A DNA stretch of 64,000 nucleotides from Insolitispirillum peregrinum. Its GTDB lineage: Bacteria; Pseudomonadota; Alphaproteobacteria; Rhodospirillales; Rhodospirillaceae. Below are positions 1 to 8,912 of the stretch, piece by piece. The notes beneath the pieces were generated by a model. That model made no database searches. It was not told the DNA's origin and saw nothing but the letters and a program-made list of their open reading frames with translations. The position numbers and the translations under genes are program-made. Location: contig NZ_FTOA01000009.1 of the NCBI RefSeq assembly GCF_900156605.1, forward strand, positions 34,549 to 98,548. Direction: 5' to 3'. Position 1 is the first letter of the stretch. Every line of letters starts with the position of its first letter.

Positions 1-27
1 CGTCAAGAAGTCCGGGGAGGCCGTGTG

Positions 28-804
28 ATGCGTTCGATGCGGAAGCTGTTTACTGCTATTGCTGCTGCGGCCACTCTGGCTGTTGCGACTCCGGCTCTCG
101 CCAACAGCGGCGCGACCAAGCTGGAGCACAAGGAATGGTCCTGGCAGGGCATGTTCGGTCAGTATGACAAGGCCCAGCTGCGTCGTGGTTTCCAGGTTTA
201 CAAGGAAATCTGCGCCACCTGCCACAGCATGAACCTGGTTCGCTACCGTAACCTGATGGACATCGGTCTGTCCGAAGACGACGTGAAGGCTCTTGCGGCC
301 GCCAACGAAGTCCAGGACGGGTTCGACGATACCGGTGCGCCGAAGATGCGTGCGGGTCTGCCGGCTGACAAGCTGCATGCCCCGTTCCCCAACGAAAAGG
401 CCGCTCGCGCTGCCAACGGTGGCGCCCTGCCGCCGGACCTGTCGTTGATGAACAAGGCGCGCAAGAGCGGCCCGGACTACGTCTATACCCTGCTGACGTC
501 GTATGAAGACCCGATGCCGGAAGACTTCCATCTGATGGATGGCATGAACTACAACCCGGCGTTCCCGGGGCACCAGATTGCCATGCCGCAGATGATCTTC
601 GACGAAGGGGTGACCTTCGCCGATGGCGCTCCGAACAAGAAGGAAAACATCACCGCTGATGTTGTCGCCTTCCTGAACTGGACTGCCGAGCCGGAACTGG
701 ATACCCGCAAGGGCATGGGCCTGAAGGTCATGATCTTCCTGGCCGTGATGACCGCTCTGTTCTACGCCCTGAAGCGTCAGATCTGGAGCCGCATTGATCA
801 CTAG
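28..804 (+). CDS. petC: Cytochrome c1 of the cytochrome bc1 complex
   Basis: Haem-binding subunit of ubiquinol:cytochrome c oxidoreductase, which passes electrons from the Rieske protein to soluble cytochrome c on the periplasmic side. The 258-residue product begins with a signal peptide ending near ALA-N at residue 25. It carries the haem c motif CATCH at residues 62-66 and ends with one membrane anchor (about residues 232-252) and a short basic tail, as in this family. ATG at 28 is preferred over the adjacent GTG at 25 because GGGGAGG at 14-20 is spaced 7 bases from it. The Rieske and cytochrome b genes expected upstream lie outside the window. The TAG stop at 802-804 is the first three bases of a palindromic repeat element. 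Identity is secure. Confidence 0.97.
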   Translation: MRSMRKLFTAIAAAATLAVATPALANSGATKLEHKEWSWQGMFGQYDKAQLRRGFQVYKEICATCHSMNLVRYRNLMDIGLSEDDVKALAAANEVQDGFDDTGAPKMRAGLPADKLHAPFPNEKAARAANGGALPPDLSLMNKARKSGPDYVYTLLTSYEDPMPEDFHLMDGMNYNPAFPGHQIAMPQMIFDEGVTFADGAPNKKENITADVVAFLNWTAEPELDTRKGMGLKVMIFLAVMTALFYALKRQIWSRIDH

Positions 805-905
805 AGCAAATCCCGAGCAGATGGGTCCATCTGCGACGACGTATTTGCTTAAAATACAAGACTTGGAGCATTTAAAGTGATCCAGAGAGAACGGAAAATG
901 CTCTA
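802..905. repeat. Palindromic intergenic element, type A copy 1
   Basis: A 104-bp unit that begins TAGAGCAAATCCCGAGCAG and ends AAAATGCTCTA, so both ends carry the inverted terminal sequence TAGAGCA. It has internal hairpins (AGATGG.TCCATCT). Its reverse complement matches 15223-15327 almost base for base, by eye nearly 90%. Its first TAG is the stop codon of cytochrome c1. Half-unit relatives lie at 44049-44088 and 46944-47045. Confidence 0.85.
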
Positions 906-1225
906 AGCCTGTGACGAAGTGATCATGCGCAATGAGTGCGGGCCACCGGAGAAATCCGGTGGCCCGTTGTCTTTGGGCATCCCGCCAACCCTCATCACGT
1001 TGATGCGAGGCATTCCTGTTTGCGGTGGGTTGTTGTTGCGGGATGACCGGGGTTTGCCTAGAGTATCGGCCATCTTGTTGCGGTCATGGCAAACGATTTA
1101 GACCTTTGTTATTTCAGCAAATGCGATGGGGCAGGCCCTCTTTCCCCCGCGCACTGTGCTCTGACACTGACGTCCTGAATGCGACACTGACCGCTGTTTG
1201 TGCTGATTCGCCAGGGAGCGTTGCT
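906..1225 (+). terminator. Rho-independent terminator at 940-973 within the petC-dsbA gap
   Basis: The gap holds a strong hairpin, GGGCCACCGGA (940-950), loop GAAA, TCCGGTGGCCC (955-965), followed by TTGTCTTT. This closes the bc1 operon downstream of the repeat element. The rest of the gap (974-1225) must hold the promoter of the next gene, but I see no convincing -35/-10 pair. TGACACTGAC occurs in near-duplicate at about 1161 and 1182. Confidence 0.8.
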
Positions 1226-1885
1226 GTGGTGTCTTTGTCTCGCCGTTCTTTCCTTCGTGCTTCGACTGCGGTTGCTACGGCGGCTGTGGTGGGTGTCGGC
1301 TCGCTGATGCCGTCGCCGTCTCAGGCTGCCACCCAGCTGATTGCGTGGGATAAGGCCGTGCCGCCCGCCGACTACCCCGAGCGGGTGATCGGCAAGGTCG
1401 ATGCCCCGGTGACGATCATCGAATATTCTTCGCTGACCTGCGGCCACTGCGCGACTTTCCACAACGAAGTCCTGCCGATGGTGAAGGAAAAGCTGCTCGA
1501 TACCGGCAAGGCCCGGTTGGTGGTGCGCGACTTCCCGCTGGACCAGTATGCTTTTGCCGCTGCCCTGATTGCCCGCCGGGCGCCGAAGGAAAGCTATGAA
1601 GGGCTGGTGGCGACCTATTTCGCCCAGCAGCATGTGTGGACCCGCAGCGAAAAGCCGGTTGATACCCTGAAGCAATATGCCCTGCTGTCGGGGATGAGCG
1701 TGCAGGATGTCGAGGCCGCCCTGAAGGACGATGCGCTGTTCCAGGCGATTCGTCAGGTGCAGATCAGCGCGGGCAGCGCCTATGGCATCAAGGCGACGCC
1801 GACGTTTGTCGTCGAAGGCAAGGTGGTCGAAGGCGTGCAATCCTATGACACCCTGAAAGCGATGGTCGAAGCCGCCAAAAAATAA
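1226..1885 (+). CDS. DsbA-family thiol:disulfide oxidoreductase, Tat-exported
   Basis: Periplasmic thioredoxin-fold protein of the DsbA/BdbD type, expected to oxidise or isomerise cysteines in exported proteins. The 219-residue product carries the redox motif CGHC at residues 72-75 in the context SSLTCGHCATFH, and the cis-proline segment GIKATPTF near the C-terminus. The N-terminus SLSRRSFLRAS is a twin-arginine (Tat) signal, followed by a hydrophobic stretch and PSQAA. An upstream extension of the reading frame exists, but GTG at 1226 (or the GTG at 1229) places the RR motif correctly and has GGGAG at 1213-1217 eight bases upstream. It is a single-gene unit between two terminators. The exact subfamily (DsbA, DsbG-like or BdbD-like) is not decided by sequence alone. 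Confidence 0.9.
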   Translation: MVSLSRRSFLRASTAVATAAVVGVGSLMPSPSQAATQLIAWDKAVPPADYPERVIGKVDAPVTIIEYSSLTCGHCATFHNEVLPMVKEKLLDTGKARLVVRDFPLDQYAFAAALIARRAPKESYEGLVATYFAQQHVWTRSEKPVDTLKQYALLSGMSVQDVEAALKDDALFQAIRQVQISAGSAYGIKATPTFVVEGKVVEGVQSYDTLKAMVEAAKK

Positions 1886-1906
1886 GCAGGCTTTCTGCGG
1901 TTTCCG

Positions 1907-1957
1907 AACGCCCGGAGTGATGTCCTGAAGACGGGATGGCTCCGGGCGTTTGTTTTT
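1907..1957 (+). terminator. Rho-independent terminator after the dsbA-like gene
   Basis: An 11-bp inverted repeat, AACGCCCGGAG (1907-1917) and CTCCGGGCGTT (1940-1950), is followed by TGTTTTT. It lies 20 bases after the stop codon. Confidence 0.9.
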
Positions 1958-1992
1958 GTGAAAAACGCCTTTCCCTTTTCCCGTACAAACCT

Positions 1993-2096
1993 TAGATCAG
2001 CGTGCGTTAAATATGACGCAGGCACGCTGATCTAATTTTTTGTTCTGTCGCATTGTTTATGCGAAAACCGGTTCCCACTTTTCGCGCAATGCTCTA
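1993..2096. repeat. Palindromic intergenic element, type B copy 1
   Basis: A 104-bp unit between the terminator and smc. It consists of a hairpin TAGATCAGCGTGC...GCACGCTGATCTA followed by GCGAAAACCGGTTCCCACTT and TTCGCGC, ending AATGCTCTA. The reverse complement corresponds to 40819-40923, and a partial copy is at 44197-44233. It lies in the leader of smc, 47 bases before the start codon. Confidence 0.85.
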
Positions 2097-2143
2097 AAGC
2101 TGGTCCTCCTGCTATCTGTTTCTCCCCTCGGAGCATCTGCCCG

Positions 2144-5100
2144 GTGATTCAATTCACCAAACTCCGCCTGTCCGGCTTCAAGTCCTTTGTCGATCCGACC
2201 GAACTGCTGATTGCGCCCGGAATGACCGGGGTGGTCGGCCCGAACGGCTGTGGCAAATCGAATCTGGTCGAGGCCCTGCGCTGGGTGATGGGGGAAACAT
2301 CGGCCAAGCAGATGCGCGGCGGCGAAATGGACGATGTGATCTTTGGCGGCACCTCGCACCGTCCGGCGCGCAATCTGGCCGAAGTGACGGTGGTGCTGGA
2401 CAACGCCGCCCGCACGGCCCCCGCCCTGTTCAATGATGCCGCTGAAATCGAAGTCACCCGCCGAATCGAGCGTGGCGACGGATCGGATTACCGGTTCAAC
2501 GGCAAGCCGGTGCGCGCCCGTGACGTGCAGTTGTTGTTTGCCGATGCGGCGACCGGGGCGCGATCGACGGCGATGGTCAGTCAGGGGCGAGTCGGGGCGC
2601 TGATCAATGCCAAGCCATCGCAACGGCGGTCATTGCTGGAAGAAGCCGCCGGGATTGGTGGGCTGTACACCCGCCGCCACGAAGCCGAATTGCGGCTGAA
2701 GGCCGCCGAGGCCAACCTTGAACGGCTGTCGGACGTGATGGGGGCGCTGGAAACGCAATTGGGGTCGTTGCGGCGGCAGGCCCGGCAGGCGCAGCGCTAT
2801 CGCCAGTTATCCGAAGCGGTTCGTGCGACCGAGGCGCTGTTGCTCTATCGTCGCTGGGCCGAGGCCCTGACCACGCTGGAGGAGGCCCGGCAGCGGTTGC
2901 GCGATGCCGAGTCGCGGGTGGCGGACATCACCGGCTTTGCCGCCCATGCGTCCACGGAGCAGGCGCTGGCGGCAGCCGCGATGCCTGCCCTGCGTGATGC
3001 CGATGTCGAGGCCGGGGCGCGGTTGCAGCGGTTGATCATCACCCGCGAGCAACTGGACGCCGAAGAACGGCGACTCGTCAGCCAGTATCAGCAGGCCGAA
3101 CTGCGCCTGCGGCAGGTGCAAGAGGATTTGGCCCGCGAAGCCAGCCGCACACAGGATGCCGGGCAGGCGCTGGAAGCCTTGCTGGAAGAACAGGCCCTGC
3201 TGGACGACGCCAGTCAGGGCGAAGAGGACATGGAAGTGGCGGCGCGCGAGCGGGTCAGCCAGTTGGGGCAGCAGGTGGAAGAGGAAGAAGGGGCGGTGGC
3301 CCGTCTGACCCACGAGCTGGCCCGGCAGGATGCCGCCCGTCAGGCCGCCGAACGGCACCTGAACGATGTGATGGTCCGCCATCAACGACTGCGGCAGCGG
3401 TATCAGGAGCTGGCGGCGGCGGTGGCCGAGGCCGAACGGCAGGTGGACCCCGACGACGGTATTTTGCTCGCCCGCGACAGGGTGGAAGAGGCTGCCGAAC
3501 AACTGGAAGAGCTGCGCCTGCGGGCCGAAGAGGCCGATGAGGCGGCGGAACGGGCGCAGGAAGCCTATCAGCAGAGCCGTGATGCCTTGCAGGACGCGAC
3601 CTCTGTCCGCACCCGGCTGCGGGTGGAATGCGATGCCCTGTCGGCGGTGTTGGCGCAGGCTGCCGGAGACGGCGACTGGTCGCCGGTTCTCGATGCGATT
3701 CGGGTGCGCGAGGGCTATGAGCAGGCATTGGCGGCAGCGCTGGGGGATGACCTGTCGGCGTCCGAGGATGCCCGCGCGCCGGTGTTCTGGCTGACCCTGC
3801 CGCCGCAGTCTGCCGCCCCGGCCTTGCCGCCGGGGGTGGTGCCGCTGTCCGAGGTGGTCGAGGCTCCGCCCGCGCTGGCGCGGCGACTGGCGCAGATCGG
3901 CTTGCTGGCGGAGGGCCAGCGGGGGGACAGCCTGCGCCATCTGTTGATGCCGGGGCAGCGTCTGGTCAGCGTCGAGGGTGCCTTGTGGCGCTGGGATGGC
4001 TTGACCGGGCAGGCGGGGGCACCATCGGCGGCGGCGATTCGCTTGCAGCAACAGAATCGTCTGGGGCATCTGCGGGGTGATCTGGCGCAGGCCGAACAGG
4101 CTTTGGAGCAGGCCACCGCCGTTGCCGAACAGGCCCGCCATCAGCAGGATCAGGCGGTGGCGACGGCGCGCACGGTGCGCGAGTCCGTGCGGGCAACCGA
4201 AAGCCAATTGGCCAGTGCGCGCACGGCGCTGGCCGAGGAAGAACGCAAGGCGCAGGCGGCGCAGGCCCGGCTGGCGGCACTCAGTGCCCAGCAGGATCAG
4301 GCCGGAACCGACCTCGAGGACGCGGCGATGGATCAGGAGGCCGCCGCCGAGGCGCTGGAGAGCGTGCCCGACTCGGCGGTGCTGCGCGGCGAGCTGGACC
4401 AGGTGCGGGCCAGCCTGTCCGAACGGCGGCTGTGGTTGTCCGAGGCGCGATTGACGCTGGAACGGGTGTTGCGCGATGCCGGTGAGCGGCGGCAACGGCT
4501 GTTGCGGGTGCGCGACGAGATTTCCGGCTGGCAACAGCGCCAGCAGGGGGCTGCCGCCCAGCAGGCCACGCTGGAACAGCGGCAACAGGACCTGAGCGAA
4601 GAACTGGAGATTTTGCGCGACAAGCCGCAGGAGATTGCCGAAAGCCGTCTGGTGTTGCTGGATGCCATCGCCGAGGCCGAGCAGGTGCGGGCGGCAGCGT
4701 CCGATGCGCTGGCGGTGGGGGAAAGCCGTCTGGCCGAGGCAGACCGGGCCCTGCGGGAGGCGGAAAAGGGCATCAGCGGCCTGCGCGAAGATCGGGTGCG
4801 GGCCGAATCGGCGGTGGAGCAGGGCGAGCAGGCGGTGCGCCAGTATGCCGCCGCCATTGCCGAGCGTCTGGACTGTACGCCGGTGCAGGCGCGGGTGTTG
4901 GCCCGGCTGGAAGATACGCCTGCCGGTGCCGGGGATGCCGAACCGGGGACGGCGATTCCGGTCCTGAGTGGTGCGATGGCCGCCAGCATGCCGCTGGGCG
5001 ATGTGGAAAGCCGATTGCAGAAACTGGTCCGCGACCGCGACGCGCTGGGGGCGGTGAACTTGCGGGCCGAACAGGAAGCTGGTGAACTGGACCAGCAGAT

Positions 5101-5707
5101 GACCACCCTGACCACTGAACGGGATGATCTGGTGGCCGCTATTGCCCGCCTGCGACAGGGGATCGCCGAACTGAATCGTGAAGGTCGCCAGCGGCTGGTG
5201 GCGTCGTTTGAAAAGGTGGATACCCACTTTCGGCGCCTGTTTACCCGGCTGTTTGGGGGCGGGCGGGCGCATCTGGCCTTGACCGAAAGCGATGATCCGC
5301 TGGAGGCCGGGCTGGAAATTTATGCCTCGCCACCGGGAAAGCGGCTGCAAATCCTGTCGCTGTTATCGGGTGGCGAACAGGCAATGACGGCCATTGCGCT
5401 GCTTTTTGCGGTGTTTCTGGTCAATCCGGCGCCAATTTGCGTGCTGGATGAGGTTGATGCCCCGCTGGATGATGCCAACGTCGATCGTTTTTGCTCGTTG
5501 CTGTCCGAGTTGACCCGATTGGCGGCTCTTTCCGAGAGTGAGGGCGGGATTGCCAATGGCGGAACCCGCTTTCTGGTCATCACCCACCACCGGATGACCA
5601 TGGCCCGGATGGATCGGCTGTATGGGGTGACCATGGCCGAGCGCGGGGTTTCCAAGCTGGTCTCGGTCGATTTGCGGGCGGCAGAAGCTCTGCGCGAGAT
5701 GGCCTGA
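2144..5707 (+). CDS. smc: Chromosome segregation protein SMC
   Basis: Structural maintenance of chromosomes ATPase, which compacts and helps segregate the nucleoid with ScpA and ScpB. At 1187 residues it has the normal bacterial SMC length. An N-terminal head half contains Walker A GPNGCGKS at residues 32-39. Two long Glu/Arg/Ala-rich coiled-coil arms flank a hinge at roughly residues 500-650. The C-terminal head half has the signature LSGGEQ near residue 1074 and Walker B with the D-loop (CVLDEVDAPLDD) near residue 1100. The start is GTG, preceded by GGAG about 10 bases upstream. ScpA/ScpB are not adjacent. Very long antisense reading frames across the gene are codon-bias shadows. Confidence 0.97.
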   Translation: MIQFTKLRLSGFKSFVDPTELLIAPGMTGVVGPNGCGKSNLVEALRWVMGETSAKQMRGGEMDDVIFGGTSHRPARNLAEVTVVLDNAARTAPALFNDAAEIEVTRRIERGDGSDYRFNGKPVRARDVQLLFADAATGARSTAMVSQGRVGALINAKPSQRRSLLEEAAGIGGLYTRRHEAELRLKAAEANLERLSDVMGALETQLGSLRRQARQAQRYRQLSEAVRATEALLLYRRWAEALTTLEEARQRLRDAESRVADITGFAAHASTEQALAAAAMPALRDADVEAGARLQRLIITREQLDAEERRLVSQYQQAELRLRQVQEDLAREASRTQDAGQALEALLEEQALLDDASQGEEDMEVAARERVSQLGQQVEEEEGAVARLTHELARQDAARQAAERHLNDVMVRHQRLRQRYQELAAAVAEAERQVDPDDGILLARDRVEEAAEQLEELRLRAEEADEAAERAQEAYQQSRDALQDATSVRTRLRVECDALSAVLAQAAGDGDWSPVLDAIRVREGYEQALAAALGDDLSASEDARAPVFWLTLPPQSAAPALPPGVVPLSEVVEAPPALARRLAQIGLLAEGQRGDSLRHLLMPGQRLVSVEGALWRWDGLTGQAGAPSAAAIRLQQQNRLGHLRGDLAQAEQALEQATAVAEQARHQQDQAVATARTVRESVRATESQLASARTALAEEERKAQAAQARLAALSAQQDQAGTDLEDAAMDQEAAAEALESVPDSAVLRGELDQVRASLSERRLWLSEARLTLERVLRDAGERRQRLLRVRDEISGWQQRQQGAAAQQATLEQRQQDLSEELEILRDKPQEIAESRLVLLDAIAEAEQVRAAASDALAVGESRLAEADRALREAEKGISGLREDRVRAESAVEQGEQAVRQYAAAIAERLDCTPVQARVLARLEDTPAGAGDAEPGTAIPVLSGAMAASMPLGDVESRLQKLVRDRDALGAVNLRAEQEAGELDQQMTTLTTERDDLVAAIARLRQGIAELNREGRQRLVASFEKVDTHFRRLFTRLFGGGRAHLALTESDDPLEAGLEIYASPPGKRLQILSLLSGGEQAMTAIALLFAVFLVNPAPICVLDEVDAPLDDANVDRFCSLLSELTRLAALSESEGGIANGGTRFLVITHHRMTMARMDRLYGVTMAERGVSKLVSVDLRAAEALREMA

Positions 5708-6074
5708 CCGGAGGGGGGCTGGGGATCACGCAGAACAGGGGAACCGGGTAGGAAAACGGTCGTTTGCCCTGCACGCAACAGGCTGGTTTCGGGGTGGTTT
5801 TTACGATGTTCCCCGCCCGAACGGGGAGGGGGATGGGGAAAAAGAGCAGCGGTGAACAAGGGGCTAAATGGCTGTTTTGCGGTAATTATTTGATTTAGAA
5901 CATTTTTTGACGGCAGTGCGCCGCAGCAAACAGGGGTTTTCACGCTTGACACCACGGGGCCTAGACCTTAAGGTGCGCGCGATTTTCAGCGAGGTCTGCT
6001 GAAGGCGCGGGGGGAGTGCACCGGGCTGGCCAGAGAGGGGAATTCTCGAATGGCAAGCAAGGTGAAATGGTGTC
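5708..6074 (+). promoter_or_regulatory. smc-atpI intergenic region with an F0 operon promoter (5946-5974)
   Basis: The best promoter match is TTGACA at 5946-5951 and TAAGGT at 5969-5974 with a 17-base spacer, giving a leader of about 90 bases before atpI. A CCCCG...CGGGG hairpin near 5810-5825 has no T-run and is not called as a terminator. No gene is seen in this stretch. Promoter function is inferred from consensus only. Confidence 0.6.
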
Positions 6075-6443
6075 ATGACTGACGATGACAAGACTTCTTC
6101 CAGTCTCGGTGATCTCGATGCCCGTCTGAAGGCGCTTCGCAAGGATGCGCCGGGGGAAGGGCAGGGCGGTTCCCGCCGGGGTCCGATGAATCCATCGGGC
6201 GTCGGGCTGGCGACCCGGATCGGTGTCGAGATGGTTACCACCACTCTGGTTGGTACGGCTCTTGGCTACGGTCTGGACAAGTGGCTGGGAAGCATGCCTT
6301 GGTTAATGATCGTTTTCATGTTACTGGGGGGCGCCGCTGGCGTTTCCAACGTTTATCGGGTAGTCAAGGGACTGGATGATTCTGTCGGGCTCGGTCGGGC
6401 CATTGAGCGGAAGAAACAGGACAGCGACCCGAACGACCAGTAG
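6075..6443 (+). CDS. atpI: ATP synthase protein I (AtpI-like, F0 assembly)
   Basis: A 122-residue protein with a charged, disordered N-terminus of about 45 residues followed by two hydrophobic segments: TRIGVEMVTTTLVGTALGYG and, around residues 73-92, PWLMIVFMLLGGAAGV. This is the usual architecture of the AtpI/Zn-ribbon-less F0F1-ATPase subunit found before atpB in alphaproteobacteria. AtpI acts as a chaperone or stabiliser in c-ring assembly. It is the first gene of the F0 operon, 101 bases before atpB. The start ATG follows GGTGTC, a weak ribosome site. Confidence 0.9.
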   Translation: MTDDDKTSSSLGDLDARLKALRKDAPGEGQGGSRRGPMNPSGVGLATRIGVEMVTTTLVGTALGYGLDKWLGSMPWLMIVFMLLGGAAGVSNVYRVVKGLDDSVGLGRAIERKKQDSDPNDQ

Positions 6444-6544
6444 CTCCGGCCCGCTTTGCGGTCCGGTCGCCTTGAGAGGTCCGGCAGTTGCGCTGCCGGG
6501 TCAACGTTTGGAAGTCCTGCGGGACGCGAGAGAGAGGGTGAGCG

Positions 6545-7276
6545 GTGGCTAGTCCGGTCGCACAGTTCCAGGTAAAGCCGATCTTTCCGGTGGTTCCTGA
6601 GGGAGAGTCTCTTCCGTTCTACGCCTTCACGAACTCGTCGGTCGCGATGGTCGCGGCTGTGGTGGTGGCGGCGGTGTTCTTCTGGCTTGCTACCCGCAAG
6701 CGGGCGATGGTGCCCGGTCGCTGGCAGTCGGTCGGTGAACTGACCTTCGAATTTGTGGCGAACATGATTCGTGACAACGTCGGCAAGGAAGGGATGAAAT
6801 ACTTCCCCTTCATCTTCACGTTGTTCTGCTTCGTGTTCATCGGCAACATGCTCGGCATGCTGCCCTACTCCTTTACCTTCACCAGCCACATTGCCGTTAC
6901 GGCAGCGATGGCGGTGTTTATCTTCGTCGGGGTGACGATCATCGGCTTCGCCCGCCACGGGGTGCATTACCTGCACATGTTCTTCCCGCACGGCGCGCCG
7001 CTGGCCACCGCCCCGATCCTGATCCCGATCGAGCTGATTTCGTACCTGTCCCGCCCGTTCAGCCTGTCTGTCCGTCTGTTTGCCAACATGACCGTCGGAC
7101 ACATCATGCTGAAAGTTCTGGCCGGTTTCGTGGTTGCTCTCGGGGCGTTTGGTTTTATCCCCTTCATTGTGGTCGGCGGCATCACCGTACTGGAATTCTT
7201 CATTGCGGCGCTGCAGGCTTACGTGTTCACCATTCTCACCTGTATCTACCTCAACGACGCCATCAACATGCACTAA
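6545..7276 (+). CDS. atpB: F0F1 ATP synthase subunit a
   Basis: Integral membrane proton channel subunit of F0. The 243-residue product shows five to six hydrophobic segments. It contains the essential-arginine helix in the context LSRPFSLSVRLFANMTVGH, where the arginine of SVRLFAN faces the c-ring. The start is GTG (GTGGCTAGTCC), behind a GA-rich ribosome site at about 6529-6541. It lies downstream of atpI and 88 bases upstream of atpE in the standard alphaproteobacterial order. Confidence 0.97.
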   Translation: MASPVAQFQVKPIFPVVPEGESLPFYAFTNSSVAMVAAVVVAAVFFWLATRKRAMVPGRWQSVGELTFEFVANMIRDNVGKEGMKYFPFIFTLFCFVFIGNMLGMLPYSFTFTSHIAVTAAMAVFIFVGVTIIGFARHGVHYLHMFFPHGAPLATAPILIPIELISYLSRPFSLSVRLFANMTVGHIMLKVLAGFVVALGAFGFIPFIVVGGITVLEFFIAALQAYVFTILTCIYLNDAINMH

Positions 7277-7364
7277 CACTGTCCCGCATGGGGATGGTTG
7301 AGAGTTAGATGTTTCGTCAGGTGTGATCGTTCAATAGTTCTTTACTCACCAAGGGAAGAGAAAG

Positions 7365-7592
7365 ATGGAAGCTGAAGCTGCGAAGATGATTGGTGCTGGT
7401 CTGGCCGCCATCGGCATGATCGGTTCGGGTATCGGTGTGGGTAACATCTGGGCCAACCTGATCGCCACCGTTGGCCGTAACCCGGCTGCCAAGAGCAGCG
7501 TCGAACTGTACGGCTGGATCGGCTTCGCCGTTACCGAAGCTATCGCGCTGTTCGCCCTGGTTGTCGCTCTGATCCTGCTGTTCGCCGCCTAA
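7365..7592 (+). CDS. atpE: F0F1 ATP synthase subunit c
   Basis: Proteolipid forming the rotor ring. The 75-residue hairpin has two glycine/alanine-rich helices joined by the polar loop R38-N39-P40, and the ion-binding carboxylate is Glu58 in AVTEAIALF. The absence of a sodium-binding Gln/Ser/Thr pattern next to Glu58 suggests H+ coupling, which is inference. The ribosome site AAGGGAAGAG lies about 8 bases before ATG. Confidence 0.97.
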   Translation: MEAEAAKMIGAGLAAIGMIGSGIGVGNIWANLIATVGRNPAAKSSVELYGWIGFAVTEAIALFALVVALILLFAA

Positions 7593-7775
7593 GGTCAGTG
7601 CGCTACCTGCTGTTGTGACAAGCGGTGCGTCCTGATCCAGGAACGTACCGCTTGCCAACGTCAGCGATGTTTCTCGACCCGAGCTTCGCCTTTCCGGCAC
7701 GTTTGTCTTCTGTTGAGGATGCCGGAAAGTGCGGGGTGTCGGGAACATAGCGACAAGCCGTGGAGCCCGGAGTCC

Positions 7776-8264
7776 ATGCCGCAGTTCGACCCAACGACGT
7801 TCGCCTCCCAGCTGTTCTGGCTGGCAGTCACGTTCGTCCTGCTCTACATCGTTGTCTCCCGCTTCGCGATCCCGCGCCTGGGTAAGGTGCTGGAACAGCG
7901 TCAGAAGACGGTTGATGACGATCTTGACCGTGCCCAGCAGTTGAAGGCCGAAACCGAGGTGGCAATTGCCACTTACGAAAAGGCCCTGGCTGAGGCTCGT
8001 GCCAAGGCCCACGACGTCCTGCGGGAAACCCAGGACCAGATTTCCAAGGCCGCTGACACGCGCAACCGGGAAGTCGCCCATAACCTCGCCGTCAAAATCA
8101 AGGAAGGCGAAGATCGTATTGCCGCTGCTCGCGATGATGCCATGACCCAGGTCAAGGGTATCGCCGCCGGTGCCGCTGTTGCCATCGCCCAGAAACTGGC
8201 TGGTCTGTCCGTGGACGAAGCCTCCGCTCAGGCGGTGATGACCTCTGGCAAGGAGACTGCGTGA
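7776..8264 (+). CDS. atpF': F0F1 ATP synthase subunit b'
   Basis: Peripheral stalk subunit. The 162-residue protein has one N-terminal membrane helix (FASQLFWLAVTFVLLYIVVS) followed by a long charged coiled coil. The reading frame is open from 7713, but ATG at 7776 matches the family start (MPQFDPTTFASQLFW) and has GGAG at 7762-7765. This b' form is shorter and more divergent than b and precedes it, as in photosynthetic and other alphaproteobacteria. Its TGA stop overlaps the start of the next gene. Confidence 0.93.
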   Translation: MPQFDPTTFASQLFWLAVTFVLLYIVVSRFAIPRLGKVLEQRQKTVDDDLDRAQQLKAETEVAIATYEKALAEARAKAHDVLRETQDQISKAADTRNREVAHNLAVKIKEGEDRIAAARDDAMTQVKGIAAGAAVAIAQKLAGLSVDEASAQAVMTSGKETA

Positions 8265-8812
8265 TGTTCATCTCCTCTGCGATCGCTGCTACCGCTGAAC
8301 ATGCCGCTGAGGCAGGCCATCACGGCCCGTTCTACACTCAAGCTGAATTCTGGGTCGGTGCTGCCTTTGTGCTGGTCGTGGCTCTTGCGTTCCGCAAGGT
8401 CTTTGCCGCAATCACCGCCGGCCTTGACGCCCGTGCGTCGCAAATCAAAGGCCGGATCGACGAAGCTGCAAAGCTGCGTGAAGATGCCCAGGCCCTTCTG
8501 GCAGAGTATCAGCGCAAGCAGCGCGATGCCCTGCAGGAAGCCGAAGCGATTGTCGCCCATGCCAAGCATGAAGCGGCTCGCCTGAAGACCGAAGCCGAAG
8601 CTGCCATGGAAGCCTCTATCGTGCGCCGTGAAAAGCAGGCGGTGGAGCGTATTGCCCAGGCCGAAGCCCAGGCGATGGCGGAAGTGCGCAACCTGGCCGT
8701 TGATATGGCCATTGCCGCTGCCAACAAGATGATCGCCGAAAAGCTGGCACCGGATGCTCAGGATCTTTTGATCGAAGACTCGATCAGGGGTCTGTCTGGC
8801 AAGCTGCACTGA
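8264..8812 (+). CDS. atpF: F0F1 ATP synthase subunit b
   Basis: Second peripheral stalk subunit, 182 residues from ATG 8264; an adjacent GTG at 8261 is also possible. It has a short N-terminus, one membrane helix (AEFWVGAAFVLVVALAF) and a long Ala/Glu/Lys-rich coiled coil. The start overlaps the stop of b' by one base, implying translational coupling. It is the last gene of the operon. The F1 genes are not here, consistent with the split atp organisation of alphaproteobacteria. Confidence 0.93.
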   Translation: MFISSAIAATAEHAAEAGHHGPFYTQAEFWVGAAFVLVVALAFRKVFAAITAGLDARASQIKGRIDEAAKLREDAQALLAEYQRKQRDALQEAEAIVAHAKHEAARLKTEAEAAMEASIVRREKQAVERIAQAEAQAMAEVRNLAVDMAIAAANKMIAEKLAPDAQDLLIEDSIRGLSGKLH

Positions 8813-8875
8813 TGATTGTCAGGGTCTGACCGGTTGCCTGTTGGTGAGCGGATGCAGGTCTGGCAGTGATCTTTT

Positions 8876-8912
8876 AAAAAGCCGATGATCCTTTGGGATC
8901 GTCGGCTTTTTT
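8876..8912 (+). terminator. Rho-independent terminator of the F0 operon
   Basis: AAAAAGCCGATGATCC, a short CTTTG loop, GGATCGTCGGCTTTTTT: a stem of about 12 bp with one G-U, ending in a T-run 64 bases after atpF. Confidence 0.92.

Noticed and set aside
2807..5350. Antisense open frame of 847 codons opposite smc, and many similar long frames opposite other genes
   Set aside because: High-GC codon bias leaves the opposite strand free of stops; the predicted products are low-complexity Arg/Pro/Gln-rich sequences without domains, and the sense genes are conserved.
5800..5830. Hairpin CCCCG/CGGGG downstream of smc as a terminator
   Set aside because: Short stem and no following T-run on either strand.
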